Positions 40,229 to 49,386 of a DNA stretch of 64,000 nucleotides are shown here, one piece after another (the first letter of the stretch is position 1; each line of letters begins with the position of its first letter). The DNA is taken from positions 59,925 to 123,924 of the forward strand of contig NZ_JBJYKD010000007.1 of NCBI RefSeq assembly GCF_049310025.1. Reading direction: 5' to 3'. This DNA is from JBJYKD01 sp049310025. Lineage in GTDB: Bacteria; Bacillota; Thermosediminibacteria; Thermosediminibacterales; Tepidanaerobacteraceae. Position numbers and translations under genes: made by a program. The notes below the pieces were generated by a model. The model worked only from the letters and a program-made list of their open reading frames with translations, had not been told where the DNA came from and made no database searches.

Positions 40229-41134
40229 GTGCAGCTTTTGTCTATAGGAGTAATCGAACCTGTAGAAGGTTTTGAAGATAGATTGAAGCTGGAATTTGAC
40301 CTTATAAAAGAGGAAGGCATTCAAATAACGCTTAAAAAAAATACCAGAGGGCATGTCCTTTATTATTTTTGCCATATAGACGATGAAAATTTATTGAAAG
40401 GCAATTACAACGGACTCAGAAAAATGTTTTTTCACTGTGTGGCCAATGCCCTGTCGGATATTATAATAAATTTCTGGGAGCCCAGGATAATTAAAAAAAT
40501 AATAAAAGATAATTATTTTTATTTTGATAAGGCCGAGCAGGAGAAAATCTATGAATATACGGAAGATATCTTAAATTTTAACGAAGCTCATGGAAAAAAA
40601 CATTTGTGTTATCAAATAAAGCGAAAAACCTTTGTGTTACATAAAATACTGGAGTATATTAGCAGTAATAACACTATAATCCTTGACGGTTTCATCAAAT
40701 TCAGGCTAAAGGACTATATCGACCAGCTGGAAGAAGCAGTAGATAAAGCGATAGATGAATACCTGATGGAGAAGGAATACAAGGAGTTTATAAAACTGCT
40801 GAAACTCTTTGTGGACCTACAAGAACCCAAAAGGGATCTGGTCAATGTAGTGATTCAGAACGGTGAATTTCGGCTGCTGGATGACAGGATGAACCTTATA
40901 GAAAAAGATAAGAGCATGGATTTGTTCGCACAAGAAAATCTCGATGTAAATTTGGATGACATCCTGGTAAGCACGCTGATAAATATGGCACCGAGGAAAA
41001 TTGTGATCCACGGTTTTCTTGGAAAAGAGAAGAGTGAAGTCGTAAACGCACTTCACAACATTTTTGAAAACAGGCTTATATTCTGCAACCATTGTGACCT
41101 TTGCCGCAATTTGAAACCTTTGAAGACCAAGTAG
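40229..41134 (+). CDS. ytxC: YtxC-family sporulation protein
   Basis: A 301-residue protein of the YtxC family, known from sporulating Bacilli and Clostridia, where it is linked to spore formation but has no known reaction. The order ytxC, DUF445 gene, thrS is common in this group of organisms, which supports the call. GTG 40229 (MQLLSIGVIEP) with GAGGGAG upstream gives a normal family N-terminus; ATG 40181 would add 16 residues. A cysteine pair region (CNHCDLC) closes the protein. A terminator overlaps the stop. Confidence 0.8.
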   Translation: MQLLSIGVIEPVEGFEDRLKLEFDLIKEEGIQITLKKNTRGHVLYYFCHIDDENLLKGNYNGLRKMFFHCVANALSDIIINFWEPRIIKKIIKDNYFYFDKAEQEKIYEYTEDILNFNEAHGKKHLCYQIKRKTFVLHKILEYISSNNTIILDGFIKFRLKDYIDQLEEAVDKAIDEYLMEKEYKEFIKLLKLFVDLQEPKRDLVNVVIQNGEFRLLDDRMNLIEKDKSMDLFAQENLDVNLDDILVSTLINMAPRKIVIHGFLGKEKSEVVNALHNIFENRLIFCNHCDLCRNLKPLKTK

Positions 41135-41157
41135 GAGCTATTTTAGCTCCTTTTTTG
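41134..41157 (+). terminator. rho-independent terminator
   Basis: GGAGCTA-tttt-AGCTCC stem followed by six T residues, starting at the ytxC stop codon. Confidence 0.85.
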
Positions 41158-41246
41158 CTGGTTATTTTCAAGGAACTGGTTATTTTCAAGGAGATGTGAT
41201 ATATTAAAAAATGTGTTATTAGTTTCAGGGAAGACAGGGAAGAAAT

Positions 41247-41861
41247 ATGAACTACTTTCAATTTTTAACCATGCCTTTAGTAGGAGCTCTTATAGGCTGG
41301 TGGACTAATCTTTTGGCAATAAAACTTCTCTTCAGACCTATAAAACCGGTAAAAATTCCACTTTTGGGCATACAAGTCCAGGGCCTTATTCCGAAAAGGA
41401 GGTTGGATATTTCCAGAAATATAGGCGAAGCTTTAGAAGAGGAGATTTTATCTCCGGATGACATAGTAAACCGTTTAATTTCCGACAAAAATAAAGATCA
41501 GTTTCTCGCCTATATAAGAGATGTTGTTATAAAAAAGGTCTACGAGAAGTTGCCCTCATTTATTCCTCACGGGTTTAAAAGTTCTATTGCAGAATACCTG
41601 GGGGATATTATAGACCGCCATGGTGGAGATGTTTTTGATGAACTAAAAAACTCTTTACTTCAAAAGGCCAAAAACGAGGTAAGGCTTAAGGAAATTGTGG
41701 AAGAAAAAATAAATTCTTTTAATCTGGAACAGCTGGAAAACCTGATAATAAAATTATCCAGAAAAGAGTTAAAACAAATAGAAATACTGGGTGGAGTCAT
41801 CGGCTTTTTTGTGGGTGTTATACAGGCAATCGTTTCGTTTTATATGAACTTATTAATGTAA
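41247..41861 (+). CDS. DUF445 family membrane protein
   Basis: A 204-residue DUF445 (YheB-like) protein. An N-terminal membrane segment with PLVGALIGWWTNLLAIKLLFRP is followed by a soluble domain beginning at GLIPKRRLDISRNIGEALEEEIL, then a C-terminal membrane helix (GVIGFFVGVIQAIVSFY). This pattern is highly conserved in the family; the function is unknown, although in Bacillus the homologue YheB-like genes are linked to the envelope. It lies directly upstream of the thrS promoter. Confidence 0.85.
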   Translation: MNYFQFLTMPLVGALIGWWTNLLAIKLLFRPIKPVKIPLLGIQVQGLIPKRRLDISRNIGEALEEEILSPDDIVNRLISDKNKDQFLAYIRDVVIKKVYEKLPSFIPHGFKSSIAEYLGDIIDRHGGDVFDELKNSLLQKAKNEVRLKEIVEEKINSFNLEQLENLIIKLSRKELKQIEILGGVIGFFVGVIQAIVSFYMNLLM

Positions 41862-41885
41862 AATACATGTAAAATACCCGCAGGC

Positions 41886-41915
41886 TTGACATTCAGCCGA
41901 TGTTAGAATTATAAT
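41886..41915 (+). promoter_or_regulatory. thrS promoter
   Basis: TTGACA and TATAAT separated by 18 bases, upstream of the T-box leader. Confidence 0.8.
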
Positions 41916-41936
41916 ATTAAAAAATCTTATATAGAA

Positions 41937-42130
41937 AGCAATGAGGAGAAGAGTAAGTTTATGATTTCTCAAAGAGAGGGGCTGGAAGCTGCGAAGGTCC
42001 TGGGAATAGTAAGCTGAAGACCACCTCCGAGCTGAAAAGGTTTGCCGCCTTAAAGCTAAATGAGTTAAAATTAGGGTGGAACCACGGGAGCGGCCTCTCG
42101 TCCCTTGAGGGATGAGAGGCCTTAATTTTA
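41937..42130 (+). promoter_or_regulatory. T-box leader of thrS, specifier ACC (Thr)
   Basis: It contains the T-box AGGGTGGAACCACG at 42073-42086 and a terminator stem GGCCTCTCGTCCC/GGGATGAGAGGCC at 42092-42121 followed by a T-rich tail. Aligning its GAAG-NNN-ACCTCCGAG with the pheS leader's AAAG-TTC-ACTCCGGAG places the specifier at ACC 42020-42022, a threonine codon. Uncharged tRNA-Thr should favour read-through. Confidence 0.9.
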
Positions 42131-42206
42131 TCGGCAGTAAGTTAAAACTCTAAAATCACTGGGTATCTGCATGTAAAATTTAGAAATTATGAGGAAGGGA
42201 TAGCTG

Positions 42207-44120
42207 ATGGATCAAGTTAAGGTTACTTTAAAAGGTCGGGAAGAAAGGTTTTACCCAAAAGGTACTACCGTTTATAACATAGCCGAAAGCCTTGGAAAAA
42301 AAATGGCTAAAGACGCACTGGTAGCAAAAGTTGACGGTTCTATCGTCGACCTGAGTTTCAGGGTCGATAAAGATTGTGAAGTGGAAATTCTCACCTTTGA
42401 AGATGAAGAGGGCAAGCGAGCGTTTTGGCACAGCACTTCCCATGTAATGGCACAGGCGGTAAAGAGGCTTTTCCCGGATGTTAAGCTGGCCATAGGGCCA
42501 GCCATTGATGAGGGCTTTTACTACGATTTTGATAAAGAAGAAAGTTTTTCTCCGGATGACCTGGAAAAGATAGAAAAGGAAATGGAAAAAATAGTGGCTG
42601 AAGACTACCAGTTTTCTCGCATTGATATATCCAGACAAGAGGCTTTAGAAAGGTTAAAACAAATGAACGAACCCTATAAAGTCCAACTGGTTGAAGACCT
42701 TCCCGAAAACACCAATATAAGTTTTTACCAGCAAGGCGAATTCGTGGACCTCTGCGCTGGACCACACATTCCTTCTACAGGAAAAATCATGGCCTTCAAG
42801 TTGACAAGCCTGGCCGGAGCGTACTGGCGGGGCGATGAGCACAACAAAATGCTTCAAAGGATTTATGGCATATCTTTTCCAAAAAAATCCATGCTTGACG
42901 AATATCTCACTAGGCTGGAAGAGGCTAAAAAACGGGATCACAGAAAACTCGGCAGAGAACTGGGCATTTTCAGCCTGCACGAGGAAGGGCCCGGCTTTCC
43001 ATTTTTCCATCCCAAGGGTATGGTGCTCTGGAACATACTGACGGATTTTTGGCGAGAGGAGCATAAGAAAAGGGGTTACCGGGAGATTAAAACTCCGATT
43101 ATTTTAAACGAAGAGCTGTGGCGCAGATCCGGGCACTGGGATCATTACAAAGAGAATATGTATTTCACCAAAATCGATGAGGCGGATTACGCCATAAAGC
43201 CAATGAATTGTCCGGGAGGTATGCTACTTTATAAAACCGAAGTCCACAGCTACAGGGAACTACCCTTGCGGTTGGGGGAATTGGGGCTGGTTCACCGGCA
43301 TGAGCTTTCGGGCGTGCTGCACGGGCTCATGCGGGTGAGATGCTTCACGCAGGATGATGCACATATCTTTATGATGCCATCGCAAATAGAACAAGAGATT
43401 TTAGGGGTAATAGACCTGGTGGACTATTTTTATAAAATATTCGGTTTCGAATATCATGTTGAACTTTCAACAAGACCGGAAAATTCTATGGGTTCCGATG
43501 AACTCTGGGAAAAAGCTACAAACGCCCTCAGAAGCGCACTGGAGAAAAAAGAGCTGCCCTATAAGGTAAATGAAGGAGACGGCGCCTTTTACGGGCCGAA
43601 AATAGATTTTCATTTAAAAGACAGTATAGGGCGCACCTGGCAGTGCGGCACCATTCAATTGGATTTCCAGATGCCCGAGCGCTTTGATTTAACTTATATC
43701 GGCCCCGACGGTGAAAAACACCGCCCCGTCATGATCCACCGGGTTATATTCGGCAGTATCGAGCGCTTTATAGGCATATTGATTGAGCATTATGCCGGTG
43801 CTTTCCCCGTCTGGCTTTCACCGGTGCAGGTGAGAGTGTTGCCCATAAGCGAGAAACATCTTGGCTACGCCAGGGAAGTTAAGGCGAAACTCGAGGAAGC
43901 GGATATCAGGGTAGAACTAGACGAAAGAAATGAAAAGATAGGATATAAGATAAGGGAAGCCCAGGTGCAGAAACTGCCCTACATGTTGATTGTCGGGGAT
44001 AAAGAGGCTAAAGAGGGCACCGTATCCGTCAGGGTTCGGGAAGCTGGAGATGTAGGTTCAAAAAGCCTGGCTGATTTTATCGATGAGATAAAGCGGAAAG
44101 TGAAAAATAAAGAGCGGTAA
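42207..44120 (+). CDS. thrS: threonine-tRNA ligase
   Basis: A 637-residue class II synthetase of normal length: TGS domain (1-62), second additional domain with HSTSHVMAQAVKRLFPDVKLAIGP (70-220), catalytic core with KPMNCPGGMLLY and HRHELSGVLHGLMRVRCFTQDDAH, motif 3 HRVIFGSIERFIGILIEH, and the anticodon-binding domain (from ~530). It charges tRNA-Thr. It is controlled by the T-box leader upstream. The start ATG follows GAGGAAGGG. Confidence 0.97.
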   Translation: MDQVKVTLKGREERFYPKGTTVYNIAESLGKKMAKDALVAKVDGSIVDLSFRVDKDCEVEILTFEDEEGKRAFWHSTSHVMAQAVKRLFPDVKLAIGPAIDEGFYYDFDKEESFSPDDLEKIEKEMEKIVAEDYQFSRIDISRQEALERLKQMNEPYKVQLVEDLPENTNISFYQQGEFVDLCAGPHIPSTGKIMAFKLTSLAGAYWRGDEHNKMLQRIYGISFPKKSMLDEYLTRLEEAKKRDHRKLGRELGIFSLHEEGPGFPFFHPKGMVLWNILTDFWREEHKKRGYREIKTPIILNEELWRRSGHWDHYKENMYFTKIDEADYAIKPMNCPGGMLLYKTEVHSYRELPLRLGELGLVHRHELSGVLHGLMRVRCFTQDDAHIFMMPSQIEQEILGVIDLVDYFYKIFGFEYHVELSTRPENSMGSDELWEKATNALRSALEKKELPYKVNEGDGAFYGPKIDFHLKDSIGRTWQCGTIQLDFQMPERFDLTYIGPDGEKHRPVMIHRVIFGSIERFIGILIEHYAGAFPVWLSPVQVRVLPISEKHLGYAREVKAKLEEADIRVELDERNEKIGYKIREAQVQKLPYMLIVGDKEAKEGTVSVRVREAGDVGSKSLADFIDEIKRKVKNKER

Positions 44121-44135
44121 AAATCAAGATTATAA

Positions 44136-44165
44136 TTGACAGCGGCGGCATTAGTGTGATATATT
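44136..44165 (+). promoter_or_regulatory. infC operon promoter
   Basis: TTGACA and TATATT separated by 18 bases. The leader begins directly after. Confidence 0.75.
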
Positions 44166-44174
44166 AACCATTGG

Positions 44175-44291
44175 AATTTAAAATAGGTTTTTACCAAGTA
44201 GAAGGATTCACTTCTCACCTTATGGCGAAAGCCTATAAGGTTGTGTATATGATTGGTTTTACAGACAGGTGAATTCTTCCTGTCTTTTTTT
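44175..44291 (+). promoter_or_regulatory. L20-type leader with terminator ahead of infC
   Basis: A ~120-base leader. An inner hairpin (CCTTATGGCGAAAGCCTATAAGG, 44,218-44,240) and complementary ATTCACTTCTCACC / AGGTGAATTC segments could form alternative structures. GACAGG/CCTGTC plus seven T's at 44264-44291 is a terminator. The place and structure match ribosomal protein L20 leaders, in which L20 represses infC-rpmI-rplT. Confidence 0.7.
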
Positions 44292-44315
44292 ATTAATTCT
44301 TTGGAGGTGAATAGT

Positions 44316-44840
44316 ATTAGCAAAGAACGGGATATACAGGTAAATCATGAGATAAAGGCCCGGGAGGTAAGGGTTATTGATTCTAATGGGCAGCAGCTGG
44401 GTATAATGTCATTGAAAGAGGCCCTTCGTATAGCCCAGGAAAGGCAGCTGGACTTGGTCAAGGTTGCTTCCGACGCCAAGCCGCCTGTCTGTAAGATAAT
44501 GGATTATGGCAAGTATAAGTACGAGCAGAGCAAGCGGGAAAAAGAAGCCCGTAAAAATCAAAAGATCATAAATATCAAGGAAATACGCATGAATCCTACC
44601 ATTGAAGAGCATGACTTTCAGGTGAGGGTAAGGAACGCTCTGAGATTTTTAAAAGACGGCGATAAAGTTAAAGTTACCATAAAGTTCAGGGGACGGGAAA
44701 TTACGCATACCCAACTGGGTGAGGAAGTTTTAAAGAAAATGGCCGAAAATGTAAAAGAAGTGGGCTTTATAGAAAAATCGCCTCAAATTGAAGGCAGAAA
44801 TATGGTAATGATTATTTCTCCAAAACAAAATACAAAATAA
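44316..44840 (+). CDS. infC: translation initiation factor IF-3 (ATT start)
   Basis: A 174-residue IF-3 with N-domain VNHEIKAREVRVIDSNGQQLGIM and C-domain KEIRMNPTIEEHDFQVRVRNALRFLKDGDKVKVTIKFRGRE. The start is ATT 44316, 7 bases after GGAGGT; no ATG, GTG or TTG is available at the right place. Rare AUU starts are the classic feature of infC, by which IF-3 limits its own synthesis. It is first in the infC-rpmI-rplT operon behind an L20-type leader. Confidence 0.97.
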   Translation: MSKERDIQVNHEIKAREVRVIDSNGQQLGIMSLKEALRIAQERQLDLVKVASDAKPPVCKIMDYGKYKYEQSKREKEARKNQKIINIKEIRMNPTIEEHDFQVRVRNALRFLKDGDKVKVTIKFRGREITHTQLGEEVLKKMAENVKEVGFIEKSPQIEGRNMVMIISPKQNTK

Positions 44841-44858
44841 TCTCAAGGAGTGACATAA

Positions 44859-45056
44859 ATGCCAAAAATAAAAACCCACAGAGGTGCCGCTAAAAGATTT
44901 AAAGTAACAAAGAATGGGAAGATTAAAAGGGCCAAAGCTTATAAAAGCCATATTCTTACAAAGAAAACATCAAAGCGGAAGAGGCATTTAAGGAAAGCGG
45001 GTCTTATAAGCAAAGCCGACCAGAAAAGAATAAAGCAGCTTATACCTTATATGTAA
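44859..45056 (+). CDS. rpmI: 50S ribosomal protein L35
   Basis: A 65-residue basic protein with the L35 pattern (PKIKTHRGAAKRFKVT, then KSHILTKKTSKRKRHLRK). AAGGAG precedes ATG 44859. It lies between infC and rplT as in nearly all bacteria. Confidence 0.97.
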   Translation: MPKIKTHRGAAKRFKVTKNGKIKRAKAYKSHILTKKTSKRKRHLRKAGLISKADQKRIKQLIPYM

Positions 45057-45086
45057 ATAGTAATAAATAGTAAAAGGAGGATTGCT

Positions 45087-45443
45087 ATGGCCAGAGTTAA
45101 AAAAGGGGTTACTGCCCGTCAAAGGCATAAAAAAATCATTAAGCTTGCAAAAGGATACAGAGGCGCAAAGAGCAAATTGTTCAGACCCGCCAACCAGGCG
45201 GTACTTAAGGCCCTTTCGTATGCTTACGTAGGTAGAAAACTCAGGAAAAGAGACTTTAGAAAGCTGTGGATTACCAGGATAAATGCCGCCGCAAGGTCTA
45301 ACGGCATATCTTATAGCAAGTTTATAAACGGTTTGAAAAAGGCCGGCATTCAAATAAACCGCAAAATGCTGGCGGAAATGGCGGTACACGACGCCAACGG
45401 CTTTACACAATTAGTTAATATTGCGAAAGCCAATGTTCAATAA
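45087..45443 (+). CDS. rplT: 50S ribosomal protein L20
   Basis: A 118-residue protein with the L20 signature (RVKKGVTARQRHKKIIKLAKGYRG, LRKRDFRKLWITRINAAAR). It binds 23S rRNA in early 50S assembly and in Firmicutes represses its own operon through the leader near 44.2 kb. AAAGGAGG precedes the start. Its end overlaps the start of the potassium transporter gene by 11 bases. Confidence 0.97.
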   Translation: MARVKKGVTARQRHKKIIKLAKGYRGAKSKLFRPANQAVLKALSYAYVGRKLRKRDFRKLWITRINAAARSNGISYSKFINGLKKAGIQINRKMLAEMAVHDANGFTQLVNIAKANVQ

Positions 45444-46836
45444 AAAGCGGCTACGGTCGCTTTTTTGGACTTTTTTGGGGGCGGTTAAAATAAAACTTAT
45501 ATCAGTCGGTCTGCGCTTAAACTTAAAACCTACTCAAATTTTGGCTTTTGGATTTGCTTCATTAATCTTAATAGGTGCCATTCTTTTGACCCTACCAGCA
45601 GCGTCCCGTGACGGTAAAAGCGTTGGCTTTCTCAACGCCCTGTTTACTGCGACATCAGCGGTATGTGTAACCGGGCTGGTTGTAGTGGACACTTATACAC
45701 AGTATTCGCTTTTCGGCCAGTTGGTGATACTGGCTTTGATTCAAATGGGCGGTCTTGGTATAATGACCATGGCCACCTTGATTTTTTTGATTATAGGTAA
45801 GAAAATTACCTTACGTGAACGGCTGGTGATGCAGGAGGCGTTAAATCAGTTGACCCTGGCGGGCGTGGTTAAGCTTACCCGGTATATAATACTTACCACC
45901 ATCATTTTTGAAGGCATAGGGGCATTTTTACTGTCTCTTCGCTTTACAAAAATTTATGGGCTTTCAAGAGGTATCTATTATGGGATATTTCACTCGGTTT
46001 CAGCCTTCAACAATGCAGGCTTTGACCTGATAGGAAAATTCAGGAGTCTTACTCCTTTTGTGGAAGATCCTTTAATAAATATTGTGGTAATGAGCCTCAT
46101 TATTTTCGGAGGTCTGGGTTTTTCGGTTCTCTACGATATTTTTACTACAAGAAATTTCCAAAAGTTAAGCCTACATTCCAAAGTTGTTCTCACGACAACA
46201 GCTATTTTACTTTCGGCGGGATTCTTAGTCTTCTACATTTTAGAATACTCCAATCCCAAGACTTTGGGAGCGCTTTCGCCCTTTGGAAAGGTTTTGGCCG
46301 CTGCGTTCCAGGCCGTAACTCCCAGGACTGCGGGGTTTAATACCTTGAACCTGCCTGACTTAACAATGCCGGCCAAATACTTTACTATATTATTAATGTT
46401 CATAGGGGCTTCGCCCGGGTCTACAGGTGGAGGTATCAAGACATCCACATTTGCCACCATTATCATGATGATTTATACAGTAATAGCATCAAAAGAAGAT
46501 GTAGAAATATATCAGAAGAGAGTTCCTCTGGACAACATCTTTAAAGCCGTTGCCATTGCTATTATAGCTTTGTTGCTGGTGTTTACCACTTCATTACTAT
46601 TAACCATTACGGAAAAGGCAGATTTCTTGGAGATTTTATTTGAAACCACCTCAGCTTTTGGTACGGTGGGTTTATCCCTCGGTATAACTCCCCACCTTTC
46701 AAGTCTTGGTAAGATATTTATTATTTTAACAATGTTCGCGGGCAGGGTAGGGCCTTTAACCCTGGCATTGGCACTGGCAAGCCGTAAGAAAAAGGCCATC
46801 TTAAAGTATCCGGAAGAGCGGATATTAGTCGGTTAA
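45433..46836 (+). CDS. KtrB/TrkH-type potassium uptake channel subunit
   Basis: A 467-residue polytopic protein with four pore repeats. Signatures include TSAVCVTGLVVVDT, FHSVSAFNNAGFDL, AVTPRTAGFNTL with GASPGSTGGGIKT, and TSAFGTVGLSLG, the selectivity-filter glycines of KtrB/TrkH. It imports K+ with Na+ or H+ coupling, under control of RCK proteins. Two such KtrA-like genes follow, forming an operon. ATG 45433 overlaps rplT; the ribosome site is weak, and TTG 45474 is possible. Confidence 0.9.
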   Translation: MFNKKRLRSLFWTFLGAVKIKLISVGLRLNLKPTQILAFGFASLILIGAILLTLPAASRDGKSVGFLNALFTATSAVCVTGLVVVDTYTQYSLFGQLVILALIQMGGLGIMTMATLIFLIIGKKITLRERLVMQEALNQLTLAGVVKLTRYIILTTIIFEGIGAFLLSLRFTKIYGLSRGIYYGIFHSVSAFNNAGFDLIGKFRSLTPFVEDPLINIVVMSLIIFGGLGFSVLYDIFTTRNFQKLSLHSKVVLTTTAILLSAGFLVFYILEYSNPKTLGALSPFGKVLAAAFQAVTPRTAGFNTLNLPDLTMPAKYFTILLMFIGASPGSTGGGIKTSTFATIIMMIYTVIASKEDVEIYQKRVPLDNIFKAVAIAIIALLLVFTTSLLLTITEKADFLEILFETTSAFGTVGLSLGITPHLSSLGKIFIILTMFAGRVGPLTLALALASRKKKAILKYPEERILVG

Positions 46837-46854
46837 ATCGGGAGGCGGTTTTTT

Positions 46855-47505
46855 TTGAAACAGTTTGTAGTGATAGGCTTGGGGCGATTTGGAGCCAGCA
46901 TAGCGAAAACCTTATACAACCTCGGATATGATGTGCTTGGCATTGACAGTGATGAGGAGATTGTACAGTCAATGTCTGATTCCATAACTCACGCTGTTCA
47001 GGCCGATGCTACCGATGAAAACACTTTAAAGGCTCTCGGTGTGAGGAATTTTGATGTGGGCATAGTGAGTATCGGACAAGATATCCAGGCAAGTATCCTG
47101 GTCACGCTCATTCTAAAAGAAATGGGTATCAAGTTTGTCGTGGCAAAGGCACAAAATGAGTTGCATGGAAAGGTGCTATATAAAATAGGAGCGGATAGAG
47201 TTATATTTCCCGAAAGAGATATGGGTATTCGTGTTGCTCATAACCTCGTCTCTTCCAACATACTGGACTATATTGAACTTTCACCTGATTTTTCCATTGT
47301 GGAGATAACCGCTATACCTGAATGGTATGATAAAACTTTAAAAGAACTGGATATGAGGGTGAAGCACGGACTAAATGTCATGGCCATAAAGCGCAACGAA
47401 GATGTCCTGGTTTCTCCAAAAGCCGATGATGTAATATTAAAGGGTGATATTCTGGTGGTGGTGGGTCAGAACAAGGACATAGAAAAATTAGAAAAGCATA
47501 TCTGA
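46855..47505 (+). CDS. KtrA-type potassium channel regulator, copy 1
   Basis: A 216-residue RCK protein: Rossmann N-domain FVVIGLGRFGASIAKTL with the NAD/ATP GxGxxG motif, IDSDEEIVQ and DATDEN, and a C-terminal TrkA_C domain (from ~135). KtrA rings open the KtrB channel when binding ATP or c-di-AMP. The start is TTG 46855 behind GGGAGG. About half of the residues match the next gene. Confidence 0.9.
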   Translation: MKQFVVIGLGRFGASIAKTLYNLGYDVLGIDSDEEIVQSMSDSITHAVQADATDENTLKALGVRNFDVGIVSIGQDIQASILVTLILKEMGIKFVVAKAQNELHGKVLYKIGADRVIFPERDMGIRVAHNLVSSNILDYIELSPDFSIVEITAIPEWYDKTLKELDMRVKHGLNVMAIKRNEDVLVSPKADDVILKGDILVVVGQNKDIEKLEKHI

Positions 47506-47516
47506 GGGGGATATTT

Positions 47517-48167
47517 GTGAAACAATTTGCCGTAATTGGCATGGGAAAATTTGGAACAAGTATTGCTTCAACTTTGGTTGTTTTGGGTCACGAGGTGCTG
47601 GCAATAGATAAGAATGAAAACAGGATAAAAGAAATATCAGGCATTGTTACCCATGCCGTTATAGCGGACGCCACCAACGAAGACGCATTGAAATCCCTGA
47701 GTTTAAAAAATTTTGACGCCGTAATTGTCAGCCTCGGATGCGATATACAGGCGAGCATTCTTACGACACTGCTCCTTAAAGATATGGGTGTAAACAGAAT
47801 CGTAGCAAAAGCCGTGAGTGACCTGCATGGGAAGGTACTGGCCAAGACCGGGGCCACAACGGTTATTTATCCCGAAAAAGATATGGCTATTCGAGTGGCC
47901 AAAAGTCTTGTATCTTATAATATACTGAAAATGGTGGAAATTACCCGAGACGCGTGCCTGGTGGAGATAAATACCCCCAAAAATATGGTGGGGAAATCTT
48001 TGAAGGATCTGGATCTGACAAGAAAGTACAAACTGAATCTGGTAGCCATTAAGCGGCAGAACCAGGTTAAAGTCGTTTTATCCCCTGATGAAATCTTACA
48101 TGAGGATGACAGTCTTCTGGTAATAGGGCCGGGAAGCTGTATAAAGCTGCTGGGTGAAATAGCATGA
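47517..48167 (+). CDS. KtrA-type potassium channel regulator, copy 2
   Basis: A 216-residue paralogue of the preceding gene with the same domains (AVIGMGKFGTSIASTL, IDKNENRI, ADATNED, TrkA_C). The start is GTG 47517 with GAGGGGG upstream. Equal length and 11-base spacing point to tandem duplication; mixed rings or separate signals are possible. Its stop overlaps the next ATG (4 bases). Confidence 0.9.
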   Translation: MKQFAVIGMGKFGTSIASTLVVLGHEVLAIDKNENRIKEISGIVTHAVIADATNEDALKSLSLKNFDAVIVSLGCDIQASILTTLLLKDMGVNRIVAKAVSDLHGKVLAKTGATTVIYPEKDMAIRVAKSLVSYNILKMVEITRDACLVEINTPKNMVGKSLKDLDLTRKYKLNLVAIKRQNQVKVVLSPDEILHEDDSLLVIGPGSCIKLLGEIA

Positions 48168-48985
48168 ACTTTTATGACCTTCCCAAAAGACAAGTAAAAT
48201 TAATAAAGTCTTTAAGAGATTCCAGAAATTCCAGGCGGAACAACAAACTTTTTTTCGTGGAAGGGTCAAGATCAGTCTGTGAGGCTGTTGAGTCGGATTA
48301 TGACTTGGATTTTATAGTTGTTTCCGACGGCTTTTTACACAGATACAATGGTTTTTTTAATAAATTGGTGGCTAAACTGAATAGCGGCATTAGAGTTTAT
48401 AAAACCTCTAAGGAAATCTACGAAAGTCTGTCGGACACCGTGTCTCCGCAGGGAATCCTGGCCGTTGTGAAGATAAAATCGTATCAGATAGAAGATATTC
48501 CTGAAAGAGACTTCCTTGTGGTGGCACTCGATAGGATAAAAGATCCCGGCAATATGGGGACCATCATTCGGACGGCCGATGCCGCCGGTGCCAGTGCGAT
48601 TGTAACCAATAAGGGCTGCGTCGACATATTCAATCCCAAGGTAATACGGTCGACGATGGGATCCATTTTTCACCTGCCGTTTGTAGAAGTGGAGGATTTA
48701 ACCGGGACTTTGATGTGCCTTAAAAGGCGGGGCGGTAGGGTAGTGGCTACACACTTGAAGGCGGAAAGATGCTATTACGATGTGGATTACACAAAACCGA
48801 TGATTTTGGTCATGGGGAAAGAGGATGAGGGGGTATCCCGGGAGATCCTTGAAATCTCGGACGAAGTAATTAAAATTCCGATGCCGGGCAAAGCGGAATC
48901 TCTGAATGTGTCGGTTGCCAATGGAATCGTTTTGTTTGAAGCGGTAAAGCAGCGGCTAAGGGCACACCCTTTTGCTTGTAAATAA
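48164..48985 (+). CDS. TrmH/SpoU-family rRNA methyltransferase
   Basis: A 273-residue SPOUT enzyme. The N-terminal substrate-binding domain (1-95, KLIKSLRDSRNSRRNNKLFFVEG) precedes a knotted methyltransferase domain with motifs LDRIKDPGNMGTIIRTADAAG, LVMGKEDEGVSREIL and IPMPGKAESLNVSVANGIVLFE. It resembles 2'-O-methyltransferases of 23S rRNA (RlmB-like/YsgA). A location upstream of pheS is common in Clostridia. Confidence 0.9.
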   Translation: MNFYDLPKRQVKLIKSLRDSRNSRRNNKLFFVEGSRSVCEAVESDYDLDFIVVSDGFLHRYNGFFNKLVAKLNSGIRVYKTSKEIYESLSDTVSPQGILAVVKIKSYQIEDIPERDFLVVALDRIKDPGNMGTIIRTADAAGASAIVTNKGCVDIFNPKVIRSTMGSIFHLPFVEVEDLTGTLMCLKRRGGRVVATHLKAERCYYDVDYTKPMILVMGKEDEGVSREILEISDEVIKIPMPGKAESLNVSVANGIVLFEAVKQRLRAHPFACK

Positions 48986-49004
48986 ACCACTGCTGTGTTA
49001 TAAT
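48976..49004 (+). promoter_or_regulatory. promoter upstream of yqzL-pheST
   Basis: TTGTAA and TATAAT separated by 17 bases. It overlaps the end of the methyltransferase gene. Confidence 0.5.
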
Positions 49005-49035
49005 TATTATAAACCTACGGAAAGGGCGTGTTCCA

Positions 49036-49125
49036 ATGCTGACCGCCGACTTTTTTTGGAATATTTTTGAAGTCACCGGATCTATAACAGCTTATCTTAT
49101 CTATAAAAAATTGCTGTTGCAATAA
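49036..49125 (+). CDS. yqzL: YqzL-like small protein
   Basis: A 29-residue ORF (FFWNIFEVTGSITAYLIYKK) matching the YqzL pattern of a Trp-x-x-F and G-x-I-x-A-Y-L core. YqzL is a tiny conserved protein of Firmicutes of unknown function. GGAAAGGG precedes ATG 49036. It lies between the methyltransferase and the pheS leader. Confidence 0.75.
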   Translation: MLTADFFWNIFEVTGSITAYLIYKKLLLQ

Positions 49126-49129
49126 AATG

Positions 49130-49366
49130 GCAATGAAGGAGAGAGTAAGCGGGGGAGCCTTGCAGGGAGAGAGAGCCGCGGACTGAAAGCTCTCTTAAGG
49201 CAAAGCCGCCAAAGTTCACTCCGGAGTCGGGGGGCTGAACGTTTGAGTAGGCCCCCACGGTTTTCTCCGTTAAAAGAAGCAAGAGGGTTTAATTATTTAA
49301 ACTGAAGAAGGGTGGTACCACGGAAGTCGAAGCTTTCGTCCCTGAGGGGAGCGAAAGCTTTTTTAG
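49130..49366 (+). promoter_or_regulatory. T-box leader of pheST, specifier TTC (Phe)
   Basis: It contains AGGGTGGTACCACGG at 49309-49323, the specifier TTC at 49215-49217 in AAAG-TTC-ACTCCGGAG, and a terminator AGCTTTCG/CGAAAGCT plus TTTTT at 49331-49365. It should induce pheS-pheT when tRNA-Phe is uncharged. Confidence 0.92.
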
Positions 49367-49386
49367 TATGAAGGGAGGTTTATCAA

